Part shown: positions 44,141-53,549 of the stretch, piece by piece | How the letters are laid out: every line of letters starts with the position of its first letter | Position numbering within the stretch: position 1 is the stretch's first letter | Made by a program: the position numbers and the translations under genes | The notes under the pieces: model-generated | Told to the model about the DNA's origin: nothing | The model's input: only the letters and a program-made list of their open reading frames with translations | Database searches by the model: none | Source of the DNA: Rhipidocladum racemiflorum | Taxonomy: Eukaryota; Streptophyta; Magnoliopsida; Poales; Poaceae | Length of the DNA stretch: 64,000 nucleotides | Assembly: GCA_036346355.1 (NCBI GenBank) | Contig: CM070591.1 | Location: 21,870,001-21,934,000, forward strand | Reading direction: 5' to 3'

Positions 44141-44584
44141 TGTAACACCCCGGCATCTAGCAAGCCTGAATGCTACCAAATATAGGCTAAACAACATCTA
44201 AATACCACAATTAAGTATAAATTACAGCAAAGACGCACATGCTAAAACCCGAAATTTCGGCAGCATCTCCTTTGTTTTATCATGATTTGAACAATAGCAA
44301 TATCATAATATCTCATAACATAAGACATCTAAAGCAGCAATATATAATGGATAAAACATTATCATAATAATTAAACCAAAACCAACCACACAAACATCTA
44401 TAGATAAGCAAAGAGGATCAACAGCACATTAAAATTATTCCATACACCTAGTTCATGGCACTATTATTATGATCATGACTCAAGGTTGGTAAATATGACT
44501 GGAACTACGTGAAGATGTGTAGCTAATGCCCTTTCCCACATGCCGGTGTCATGGTACCTAAAAAAAACAACATAAACACAAGCG
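44141..44584 (-). repeat. 5' LTR of element H, truncated by element I
   Basis: It matches the first about 440 bases of 37650-39853 and stops at ACACAAGCG, where the 3' LTR continues TGAGTTCATCAC. The copia LTR starts at 44585. Confidence 0.85.
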
Positions 44585-45722
44585 TGAAGGATCGTTATTT
44601 TTGATCCAGTTGATTTTGATGATGAGTATTTGAAAAAGATTTGAAACCAGTTTGATATTTCGACAAGATTTATTTTTTGGTTTCTTTATTTGAAAAGATC
44701 TGAAATCAGTTTGATTATTTGAAAAGCTTTTTGATTTTTGCAAAGGTTTTTGTTCGTGTTTTGAAATCGTGTTCTTAGAATATTTAATGCAATGCACTCC
44801 TGTGAGTGGTTGCATGGTTTAATGTGAGTCAAGTCGCGGACTTGTGCTCGGAATCGTTTTGTGGTTTGTTCATGTGCAGGTATTGCTCGAGGGCGAATGT
44901 GGTCGATGACGGGACTGGAACTAGGTTCATGGAGGAACTGAGGTTTGGGACTAGGTTCAGGGGGAACTGAGGTCTTGGTGGTCAAGGATGTCATGCGGGA
45001 CGTTCGGGCTAAGAGAATGGTGCACATGAAGAATGGTTAGTCACGTGAGAATGGCATGAGGTCATTCGCGTGCAAAGTGTTAGTCACGTGAGTATGGTAG
45101 GGTTACCATACGCGTGCAAGAGTTGTACTCGGCCAGGTTGGGCCAAGTGGAGTTGTGTTGAATACATGCTCTTTCTAGGATTAGGAGTGGGAATCCTTTT
45201 AGGATTAGGAATCCTTCTAGGATTAGGACTCCTTCTAGGATTAGGTGTGTTTGCCTTCTTTAAATAGAGGGGTTGCCTCCTGTTGAAGGCAATCAAGCTT
45301 TGAGCAAGCTTTAGGGTTGTACTCTTTTGTTTGGAGTATTTTAGACAAAAGAAAGGAGAAATAAAGATCAAGTTCATCAAATCTTTCGGCGAGCTACAAT
45401 TCTAGTTAGATTTATTCTCGCCATCTTCTGGAATAGTAAGCTTGCGAAGGTCATAACTTTTGATCCGTAAGTCCAATTGAGCTGATTCTTTTTGGGTTTG
45501 ATTCGTATTGGAATCTAGTTTCTTGTGTCCAAATTTCAGATCAATCGGACGGTTGGATCTCCGGGAATTCGCGTTTTACCAAACCTCTATCATTTTGTTT
45601 TTTTTTGAAAACGAGGCAATTATTTGGTTCTATTTTGGGGTAAACTTTTAATAGATCAAGAATTTGGTTTTAGCTTCCGCACAATCATTCACCCCCCTCT
45701 GATTGCTATATTCGGTCCTACA
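44585..45722 (+). repeat. 5' LTR of element I (1138 bp)
   Basis: It starts TGAAGGATCG at the break of the H LTR and ends GGTCCTACA before the PBS. It carries an 18-bp repeat array (45175-45250) followed at once by TTTAAATAGAGG, a likely TATA region. Confidence 0.75.
45175..45250. repeat. 18-bp tandem repeat upstream of TATA
   Basis: Four units built on TAGGATTAGGAATCCTTC with variants GAGTGGGAATCC and GACTCC. Each unit contains an inverted pair, GGATT and AATCC. Confidence 0.8.
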
Positions 45723-45724
45723 AG

Positions 45725-45736
45725 TGGTATCAGAGC
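45725..45736 (+). other. Primer-binding site of element I
   Basis: TGGTATCAGAGC two bases after the LTR end. Confidence 0.9.
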
Positions 45737-45783
45737 TTGGCTCTACTAATCCATCTTAACAGGTGATTAGTAAACGGTAAGTT

Positions 45784-46289
45784 ATGGCAACAGAGATATA
45801 CTCGAACAAGCCGCCAATCTTCAATGGCACAGACTTTCCCAATCGGCGGATTCGGATGATCGCATACCTTTAAGCTCAAGGTAACGCTATTTGGCGCAAG
45901 GTAAAGATTCCATACGAGCTTCCTTCAAATGATGATATTGATAAAATCGAGTTTGAAAAAGATGTTGAAAACAATAATAGAGCTAGAAACATATTGCTTC
46001 AAGGACTTGCTAGAAAAGAATTCGATAGAGTCTGTCATTTACTCACTTGCTCATGAAATTTGGAAATCTCTTCAAGATTATCATGAGGGCACCGACTCTG
46101 TAAAAGAAGCTAGGCAAGAACAATTTAAAAGGAATACACTAGATTTGAAATGAACTCGGAGAATCTCTAGATGATTGTTTTGCTCGCTTTAATGAGAATC
46201 TTAAACAATCTTACAATTGTAGATGTAAAGTACACTGACTCTGAAAATGCTAGACATTTCCTATCATCTCTTGATCTTAAAATCGGCAA
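45784..46289 (+). pseudogene. copia gag, N-terminal part (element I)
   Basis: An ATG 47 bases after the PBS starts MATEIYSNKPPIFNGTDFPN, then RIRMIAYL, WRKVKIPYELPSND and RNILLQGLARKEFDRVCHL. This is the UBN2/DUF4219-type capsid start of plant copia gag. The family pattern DFPYWKIRM reads DFPNRRIRM. A stop after AYL and frameshifts from about 46050 onward break the frame, but SAHEIWKSLQDYHEGTDSVK-like residues are visible in the next frame. Gag would form the particle. Confidence 0.75.
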
Positions 46290-47399
46290 ATGAAAGTGAT
46301 CGCTTTTAGGGAAGCTCACAAGATGAGTGAAATGACTTTGGATAAACTATATTCTAGTCTCAAGACTTTTGAGATAGACATTGTTTCAAGAACATCCAAT
46401 GATAACTCTATGGCTCTTAATGCTAATTCCTCTTCATATGATAATGCTACTAGTTCTTCATCATCATATTCCATTACCGCTTTGAGTGCTCTTAGTGATG
46501 AACAGCTAGATCAAATACCAGAAGATACACTTGCTCTTCTTTCCAAGCGTGTCAATGCAGCTTACATGAGATCAAGGGAAAGAAAAGGAGCCTCCATCCA
46601 CTGCTACAACTGCGGCAAGGCAGGGCACATCCGTGCTAAATGTTTCAAGAACAAAGATAGAGAGGAGAAGGAGCAAAGCAACTCCTCCAAGTCCTTCCGG
46701 CCAAGAGAGAGCAAGGATAAAAATAAGCAACGGACGAAGAAGATGCTCAACAAAGTCTTCGAGGCAATTGGTCGCTTAGACTTAAGCGACATTGATGACT
46801 CAACTGAAGATGAGAAGGAAGTGAAGCAAACGAAGCTGAAAGAGAAGGATTTCACCGGACTATGCTTCATGGCAAAAGGGAACACTAGTGATTCTAGTGA
46901 CAACGACAGCACCTCCAGCGACGGTGATGAGGTAATGCCTTCGTATGATGAGCTTTGTGAAGTTTTAGTCATATTGAGAAAATCTTTAAGAAAATCTTCA
47001 CTCAAAAATAAAAACTTAGAAAAAGATCTATCCATGCTAAAATCTGAAAACTTTGATCTTAGAAATTCAAATTCTGAAAATATTTGTGATACTTGCTTAG
47101 ATCTCAAATTTGAAATTAAGTCTCTAAAAGAGGAACATGTCATTAAACTAGAACAAGTTTATGCTGAACAATTAAAAAATGAAAAACTTGTGAAAAATAT
47201 TGGTTGCTCTACTGATAGTTTACATGATCAAATTGCTTGCTCTAAATGTTCAATTCTTGAGTTGAAATTAAAAGATGCAAATTGTAGAGTTACACAATTA
47301 ACAAATGACATGTTCACTCATGAAATTAACTCGTATTCAAATTGCCAGAAACAGAAAGCTAAAATTGACACTCCTTGTGATAATTGTTTCTCTTGCTAA
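46290..47399 (+). pseudogene. copia gag with CCHC knuckle (element I)
   Basis: A 369-codon frame holds a Ser/Asn-rich linker, SDEQLDQIPEDTLALLSKRV, and a perfect zinc knuckle CYNCGKAGHIRAKC (residues 105-118, 46602-46643). After it come a Lys/Glu-rich stretch, an acidic SDSSDNDSTSSDGDE segment and a long probable coiled coil (about residues 220-350, rich in Leu, Lys and Glu). The first Met is internal; the true frame starts upstream in the broken N-terminal part. The long coiled coil after the knuckle is typical of SIRE-like gag. Confidence 0.8.
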
Positions 47400-47937
47400 G
47401 AAAGTTGATTACTTGCAAAATTCTTTGGAACGTTTCACTGATGGCAAGAAAAACCTAAACATGATTTTGGATCAATCAAAAGTCAGCACTCAGAACAAAG
47501 GTTTAGGTTTTGATTCTTATGCTCATCATAAATCACATGCTCCCACTGTTGTCAAAACACTTGGAAGTGGAAAATTTGAAATTGTCAATGAGCCTAAGAA
47601 AAATGTCTTTAAATCTGGTGGTCTTTTATCTTCTACTATGATGAATGCAAAATGTGCTTCTACTGTTAAAGCAAAACATCATGTTAAGTACACTTGCACT
47701 CATTGTGGTAGAGATGGACATCTAGTAGACTTTTGCTTTAGACTAGCTAAACAACAAAAGAGAGAAAGGTTTAATGCTAGGTCTAATTTCAGACAGGCAC
47801 GTTTCATTTCTCATTATGTGCCTAGGGTGATGCAAATACCTCTTGTTGCTAAGAACACGAGAAAAGACAAATCTTCTTTTATGCATAAGAATGCTCGTGT
47901 TGTGCCAACTGTTGTGCGTCGTGTGTCTCAGTACTGG
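47400..47937 (+). pseudogene. copia gag-pol linker with second zinc finger (element I)
   Basis: The frame that begins at 47305 reads AKKVDYLQNSLERFTDGKKN, ALGF-type residues, KTLGSGKFEIVNEPKKNVFK and a second finger CTHCGRDGHLVDFC (residues 131-144, 47695-47736). It continues RVSQYW, where SIRE-like elements approach the integrase or protease region, and is then cut by element J after ACTGG (47933-47937). Codons after 47938 belong to J. Confidence 0.72.
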
Positions 47938-47969
47938 TGTCAAGGCCCCAAGTTCCAAAAGTTCTGGGA

Positions 47970-48172
47970 CATCCGGAGTATCCGGATCAGCATCCGGAGT
48001 GTCCGGATCCAACCCGGAATGTCCGGATAAATGTCCGGAGTATCCGGAATGGGCTGACCGAGCGCCCCAACCCGGAGTGTCCGGACCAAACGTCCGGAGT
48101 GTCCGGGTTGATTCTACCGAAGACCCCAACCCGGAGTCTCCGGGTTGAGCATCCGGAGTGTCCGGATCGTGC
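47970..48172. repeat. CCGGAGTGTCCGG array 1 (eight units)
   Basis: Eight copies of CCGGAGTGTCCGG or a one- or two-base variant (GTAT, AATG, GTCT) lie in about 200 bases directly upstream of TATA. Units are 20-40 bases apart, not strictly tandem. Each ends in CCGG on both sides. Confidence 0.88.
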
Positions 48173-48181
48173 GGGATTTTG

Positions 48182-48189
48182 TATAAAAG
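48182..48189 (+). promoter_or_regulatory. TATA box of element J LTR
   Basis: TATAAAAG in the context TTTTGTATAAAAGTCCC, ten bases after array 1. A good match to the plant TATA consensus. Confidence 0.75.
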
Positions 48190-48778
48190 TCCCATTTCGT
48201 GGTCCCCCATTCACCCCACCTCACTTGGTCTTTTTCCCACCTCTCCCGTGCGTCTTCACCATCCCGAGCTCCACTCCGGCGAGCCCCACCGGCCGGTGAC
48301 CTCCCCGGCTGCTCCTCCACCTCGTGGAACTCCTCCTCACGCCGGCCTCCTTCTTCCTCCACCCGGCGTTGCCTCTCCTCCGTCCCACTTGGAGGTAGGT
48401 CCTCTTCTTGGGGGTTGATTCGTAGGGTTCTAGGGTCCTAGGGTCGTCCATGGTGGGTTTGGGACTTAGGTTTGGGTTTGGGAGTTTTGGAGTTGAATCT
48501 TGAGCTCTAGGGTTTTGGGTGTAGTGATTCCAGGGTTGGTTTGGGGCTTGGATTGATGAATGTGGGTACTAGTGAGGTAGATCGGGTAGTGATAATGCCA
48601 ATCCATGGGCCGATTAGAGTCGTCTTGTGGTTTTGTAGTTTGGTGTCGTTTTCTCGAGGTTTAGCTAGCTTGAAGTTCCCTCGGCCTTGCCGCGTGTGGG
48701 AATGTCATAGGTCGGGTCCCCGCGATGCCGTGGGACTTGGCGGCACCTCGATCCGTCGAGTTATTGGGTAAAACTCGC

Positions 48779-48927
48779 CAGGTCCGGAGTGTCCGGACGA
48801 CCCGGCCGGAGTGTCCGCCCTAGGCCGGAGTATCTGGACACAAGGTCCGGAGTATCCGGGTTATCCGGACTGTCCGGATCAAATAACCGAACTGTCCGGG
48901 TTTACCTGGTCTGTCCGGGTTTAGTCG
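48779..48927. repeat. CCGGAGTGTCCGG array 2 (about seven units)
   Basis: About seven units, more diverged (CCGGAGTATCTGG, CCGGACTGTCCGG, CCGAACTGTCCGG), some 600 bases downstream of TATA and before the exon-like island. Confidence 0.82.
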
Positions 48928-49018
48928 AGTTGTTCGGTTGCGTGTTTCGTCGGGGTTTTCTTTTTGTTTTCATTTCATTTGCATGGCATGCATCTCATTA
49001 TGCATTGTACTCGTGTAG

Positions 49019-49105
49019 AGAGCGATCCCGCGGGGACTGACGCCGCGGTGACCGAGGGTGCGACCGGAGAGCCGACTGTTGCCGACCCACAAGCAGAAGA
49101 ACAAG
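49019..49105 (+). other. Exon-like island in LTR, element J (87 nt)
   Basis: It is bounded by CTCGTGTAG| and ACAAG|GCAAGC. It is open and acidic (begins SDPAGTDAAVTEGATG, ends DPQAEEQ). Same phase and three-fold length as the islands of A and G, although the surrounding LTR is not similar. Confidence 0.5.
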
Positions 49106-50740
49106 GCAAGCACCTAAGCATGTTTATCCTTATGTATCGTTATTTTTGAGAATAATGTGATTAATTGAAATGTTAAGTATTGCATTAGGAATTGTCATGT
49201 GGGATAGGAATAGATCCTATTTGCTGCACATACACTCCTTGAAAATTGTGGAACACTTCCTTCGGAATTAATATATGGGTATTAATGAGTCCGTGCTTAG
49301 AATGCTTAGATGTCGGGGTTTGGGCCAAGTGACGGAGGGTTCTGTCACTTGCGGTTGTTATTAATACACACATACTACATTATGTTGGACTTGAAATTGG
49401 GAAAGGTTTTGGAAAGAAATGAATTGTGGACCGGGCGGGGAGTTGGTTCATTTGGGTATGGAGACTCAAATGTGTAGCCCCGTCTGTGTCAGTTAAGGAC
49501 CGATCCGTAAGTGGAATAAGATTGAGCACACCCCGGTTGGTCGCATGCCCGATTATGGTACGGTAAGCCACTCTTTCTCTCATACGGAATCGATGGACCG
49601 TAACTTCCTGTGGTTGGACGTGGTTGAGGGCGAGGCTTAGGCCGACTCTCGAGCGCCAAGCCGGGCTTGGGGCTGCTCGAGGGGGTGCTAGGTTTTCGGG
49701 CCACAGGAGGACGCTTCAGCGATTGGGTATGATTGGGAGGGGGTTGACACTAGGCTCTTCTGGTAAGTGTCGTGCGATCAATGCTTCCCTGCAGGGTTAA
49801 TTAAGCGATTCGAATTGCCGCGCTCTCGGATATGAGCAAGCTTGATCCGAACTTCTTCTGCGTAGTAAATAACTTGAACTTGTGGTTCGCCGTTGGGCTT
49901 GAGCTAAATTTTTATATGTGCTGACTTGCTTTACATTCTGTTAATTACAATATCCTGCTAGAAGTAGGTGCTGTTACAACTGCTAACTATATTGAGAAAA
50001 ACATGAGTAGATGACAAAAATTGAAACAAAGTTAAGCACTTCCGCAAATGTTACCTCTAGCTTATTCCTTGCTACATCCAAATGCATGTCCTTTGGAGTC
50101 GGTCATATATGGACCACGGGTAAGACTTGCGAGTACCTTTCGTACTCAGGCTTCTGCTTTGTGGTTTTGCAGGTGAGGATCCAGCGGGGTGCGAGTTTTG
50201 CCCCTACTGCCTATCGGTGACCGGGCGGGGCACCGAGTAGAGGCTGTCAACGTTGTACGCCCGGAAGTGTTCAGGGCATGACACTTCCGGAGGTGTTTTA
50301 CTTTTGTTTGTATAGAGTGGATGGTCTTACTTTTGTGAACAACTGCGCTTTTATTTTCTGCAATGGAATCGTCTACTTTTCGCTTGGTCGTTTTGTTGGT
50401 TGTCTTTGTTGGGCCTCTTTGTGCCGTGTGGTGTTTGTTTGCTTCTGCGTTCTTGCGTCTCTGGTAGTGAACTTGGGGGTTCGATGCCCCTTTGTGCGAA
50501 TTGATTATTGATATGGCATTGAAAACCGGTATGTGGGGATCCTGGGCGAGTTTCGGATCGCATACCGGGGGAATACCGGGGTTGTCGTCGAGTCGTTTGG
50601 ATGTTTGTAGAGTTGTCTCGTTTGGGCTTGGGTATTAGCATCGGGATCACCTCCGGTGGTCTGTTGCTAGGATCCAAATCCGCCGGGTACGACTGTTCAT
50701 CCAATAACTCGAGGACGATCTGGGCGGCTCCTCACAAGGC

Positions 50741-50752
50741 TGGTATCAGAGC
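50741..50752 (+). other. Primer-binding site of element J
   Basis: TGGTATCAGAGC, followed by AAGGCGC. Confidence 0.88.
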
Positions 50753-51089
50753 AAGGCGCACAAAGACGGACCCCAACTTGACGACCAGATTAGGAAATTG
50801 CTTAGGATTGTCATACTGCATTAGGTAGGGAGTAATACCGTCCCCGCCCTAGATTGTAGAGGTGAGAGTGAATTGCGTTGGAAGTCGTGCACGTCATCTC
50901 ATCTCATACCGTGCATGTGTCATACTGCCTAGCATCAAAGTTGTGTTCTGGGTGTGGCGGACTTGTGGGACCCCAGTACGGGGTGCTGCAGTCTAGTGTG
51001 GGAGTTAGTTCGGGGATTTTTCTATGTTTAGGGCTTGTCTTCCCCATGAGGGCCCTAACTTTTGCCGCCTTACTCGGTTTGATGACAGA

Positions 51090-52190
51090 ATGCGGACCCG
51101 CGGGGCTTCCACTTCTGGGGGTGATGGAGGTGCGGAGCGACAGCAGCGAGAGGGTGATGTTCCACCGCCTCCTCCCAACGTGTTGGATATTCTACAGCGG
51201 ACCGAGCAGCACCGGGAGGCGACGAATCGGATCCTGGAGATGCTGGTCCAGGATCGGGTCCAGCATGGTGGCCGCGGTGACGGGCGAGGTCGGCCCACCG
51301 GCTATCTCGACTTCCTGCATACGCAGCCATCGGTCTTCTCACAGGCCACCGATCCGTTGGAGGCCGACGATTGGCTGCGCACGATAGAGCAGAAGTTTGC
51401 TCTTATCGACTGTGGGGAGCTTCAGAAGGCCCACTTCGCGGCGCAGTAGCTCCAGGGCCCTGCCGGTGCTTGGTGGGCCAATTTGCGGGTGATGCAGCCT
51501 GCCGGGCACCAGTTTACTTGGGCTGAGTTCCGTGAGGCGTTTCGGGCGTACCACATCCCGAAGGGCCTCATGGACATGAAGAAGCGGCGATTTCGCTCTC
51601 CGACAGTTCGGCAAGTCGGTGGTTGACTACTCACAAGAGTTCAACTACCTGGCGCGATGCGCCGGAGGAGAGGTCGACACCGACCGTAAGAAGCGGTCGG
51701 TTTGTGAGTGGGTTGACAAATGAAGATGCAGGATAAGCTGTCCGTCTGCGACTTCGCCGACATAACGACCTGGTGAGCCGCGCGATCACGGTTGAGCTCA
51801 AGATGCGGGCTCATCAGGAGGAGAAGAAGAGGAAGCGCGGCGCCAGACTCGATGGCGGCGGCAATGCTGGCTCGGCGGTCTCAGATCGCCGCCGAGGCCG
51901 TCTGCTTCCAGCGCCGTCTCGTTCGGTCGCGATAGTCCGGCCGTTTGCCGCCGCTTCGGCCACGACCACCACTACCGCCACCGGCAGCGGCGGGTCCCGG
52001 TCCTGGCTACAATCGCGACGCGCGGGCCACTTCATCCGGATCGCCCATTCCCACGCCGGGACAGCGATGCCGCGCTCCACGGCTTTAGGGCGCGATGGCA
52101 CCGCCGCTGCTCGCTGCCGAGCAGGCGCGTCACCTTCGTCGACGCCGAGGCGGTTCCTAAGAGGCTCCGCCGTGCTAGCCGGGTAATGCC
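51090..52190 (+). pseudogene. gag (element J)
   Basis: The Met at 51090 starts MRTRGASTSGGDGG. The capsid reads VLDILQRTEQHREATNRILE, LDFLHTQPSVFSQATDPLEA and DDWLRTIEQKFALIDC, then past a TAG at 51447-51449, GAWWANLRVMQPAGHQFTWA and EFREAFRAYHIPKGLMDMKK. Further capsid blocks (VVDYSQEFNYLARC) follow in another frame. The zinc knuckle is only traceable as RAGHFIRIAH near 52025 and has lost its Cys residues through frameshifts. 51650-52190 has no intact frame. Confidence 0.8.
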
Positions 52191-53549
52191 TTTGTTGAGG
52201 GCATGAGGCTAGGGTATTATTTGATTCGGGGCCTCCCATTCTTTTATTCGCACGGGGTTTGCAGAGCGGCATCGATGAGGGTCGAGTGCGGTGTCACCTC
52301 TTTCTGATTGAGGCACCGGGTCGAAGATCACGGTTAGGCGTATGGTTCGTAGGCGAGTTCAGATTCAGGGGGTTCCGTTCACTGTTAGTTTGTTGCTTCT
52401 AGACCTTCGGGGAATAGATGTCATCCTGGGGATGAGTTGGCTGACACGACAGCAGGCTGTTTTGGATTGCTGTAGTCGTACCCTGTCACTCCGAAATCCG
52501 AAGGGCGGCCGACTCACCCTACTTCTTAACGAGAACAAGGCCACCTTGTGTTCACAAAATGGGACAGAAGTTGAAGAGCTGGACTCGATTCCCGTGGTAT
52601 CTGAGTTTCCCGATGTGTTCCCAGCGGAATTACCGGGGATGCCACCTGATCGGGACATTGAGTTCGTCGTTGAGCTTCAGCCAGGGACTGCTCCGGTGTC
52701 CAAGCGACCGTACCGAATGCCACCCAATGAGCTAGCCGAGCTGAAGATTCAGCTGAAAGGGTTGATGGACAAGGGTTTCATTCGCCCGAGCTCCTCACCT
52801 TGGGGTTGCTCGGCTCTCTTTGTGACCAAGAAGGATGGTTCTCTGCGCCTCTGTGTAGATTACCGTCCCTTGAATGCTGTCACTATCAAGAACAAGTACC
52901 CTCTGCCTCGGATTGATATCCTGTTCGATCAGCTTGCTGGTGCACGGGTATTCTCTAAGATTGACCTGAGGCTTGGGTACCATCAAATTAAGATCCGGGC
53001 CGAAGACATCCCGAAGACAGCCTTCTCCACTCGGTACAGGCTGTATGAGTACACCGTCATGTCGTTCGGTCCGATTTAACGCGCCGCAAGATACTTCATG
53101 TACCTCATGAACTCCATCTTCATGGAGGAGCTGGATTCTTTTGTGGTCATCTTCATTGACGACATCCTGATATATTCAGCCAATGAAGAAGAGCATGCCA
53201 GACACCTTCGCATTGTTCTCGGGCGACTCAGGGAGCATCGCCTGTATGCGAAGTTCAGCAAGTGCGAAGTTAGGGCCGAGGGAAGTGTCATTCTTGGGAC
53301 ACGCCCTTTCGAGCGAGGCGTGGCAGCTTGACTCCGAGCAAGGTACAGGATGTACTCAAGTGGGAGCAGCCCAAGATCGCCACGGACATCCGCAGCTTTT
53401 CTTGGATCAAGCTGGGTATTATCGCCGTTTCATCCAAGACTTCTCAAAGATTGCGAAGCCGATGACTGAGCTGCTCAAGAAGGGAGTTGAATTCAGATGG
53501 TCAGCGGACTGTGAGAGCGCCTTCCAAACACTGAAGCAACGTCTGACTA
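52191..53549 (+). pseudogene. pol: protease end and RT (element J)
   Basis: A degraded LFDSG block near 52218 marks the protease. A 245-codon frame from 52342 gives VILGMSWLTRQQAVLDC, MPPDRDIEFVVELQPG, RPYRMPPNELAELK and the RT motifs RLCVDYRPLN, KYPLPRIDILFDQL and FSKIDLRLGYHQ (catalytic Asp208). It ends in TAA where relatives read GLTNAP; the bases are CGATTTAACGCGCC (53072-53085), identical in K. A new frame gives FVVIFIDDILIYSA (Asp pair) and KFSKCE. Further pieces read AGYYRRFIQDFSKIAKPMTE and CESAFQTLKQRLTM up to the break. Confidence 0.88.

Larger units (their letters stand above)
37650..44584 (-). mobile_element. Non-autonomous LARD-type element (element H)
   Basis: On the minus strand: 5' LTR (44584 to 44141, cut by copia element I), PBS, about 4.2 kb internal DNA, PPT and 3' LTR (39853 to 37650). 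Neither strand of the internal DNA shows gag, protease, RT or integrase motifs, and no long frame. It has the signals for replication but no proteins, the definition of a large retrotransposon derivative. Other copies here are B and two solo LTRs. Confidence 0.82.
44585..47937 (+). mobile_element. Ty1/copia element, SIRE-like, 5' part (element I)
   Basis: 5' LTR (44585-45722), Met-tRNA PBS and gag with two zinc-finger motifs. It is cut by element J within the region after gag, so no enzyme domain is in the window. The left target site is AAGCG (44580-44584). SIRE/Maximus lineage is inferred from the long gag and the second CX2CGX2GHX4C finger. Confidence 0.82.
47938..50736 (+). repeat. 5' LTR of element J (about 2.8 kb)
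   Basis: It starts TGTCAAGGCCCC and ends GGCTCCTCACA, four bases before the PBS. Order inside: CCGG array 1, TATA, CT-rich leader, GGAG|GTAGGT (48394/48395), CCGG array 2, exon-like island, and TTTTGCAG| (acceptor-like, 50165-50172). Open frames around 48150-48450 and 50278-50704 are in this leader and show no domain. Confidence 0.72.
47938..53549 (+). mobile_element. Ty3/gypsy chromovirus-type element, 5' part (element J)
   Basis: 5' LTR (47938-50736), PBS (50741), gag and pol up to the RT/RNase H border, where element K interrupts it. The left target site would be ACTGG (47933-47937). RT blocks are close to those of A, G and K. Only one LTR is in the window, so its left edge rests on the TGTCAAGG start and the end of copia homology. 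Confidence 0.8.

Noticed and set aside
45070..45267. 65-codon frame with a Gly-Leu repeat (LLGLG) like a membrane helix
   Set aside because: The repeat is the 18-bp minisatellite of the copia LTR read in one frame. It lies before the transcription start.
47970..48172. CCGG-rich repeated units resembling a CRISPR array
   Set aside because: Units are 13 bases with irregular spacing, in a plant LTR upstream of a TATA box. No cas gene or leader is present, and CRISPR does not occur in plant nuclei.
50278..50704. Frames around 50278-50511 (hydrophobic) and 50351-50704 (minus)
   Set aside because: They lie in the U5/leader part of the J LTR just before the PBS. The hydrophobic frame has no conserved partner and is T-rich DNA read in one frame.
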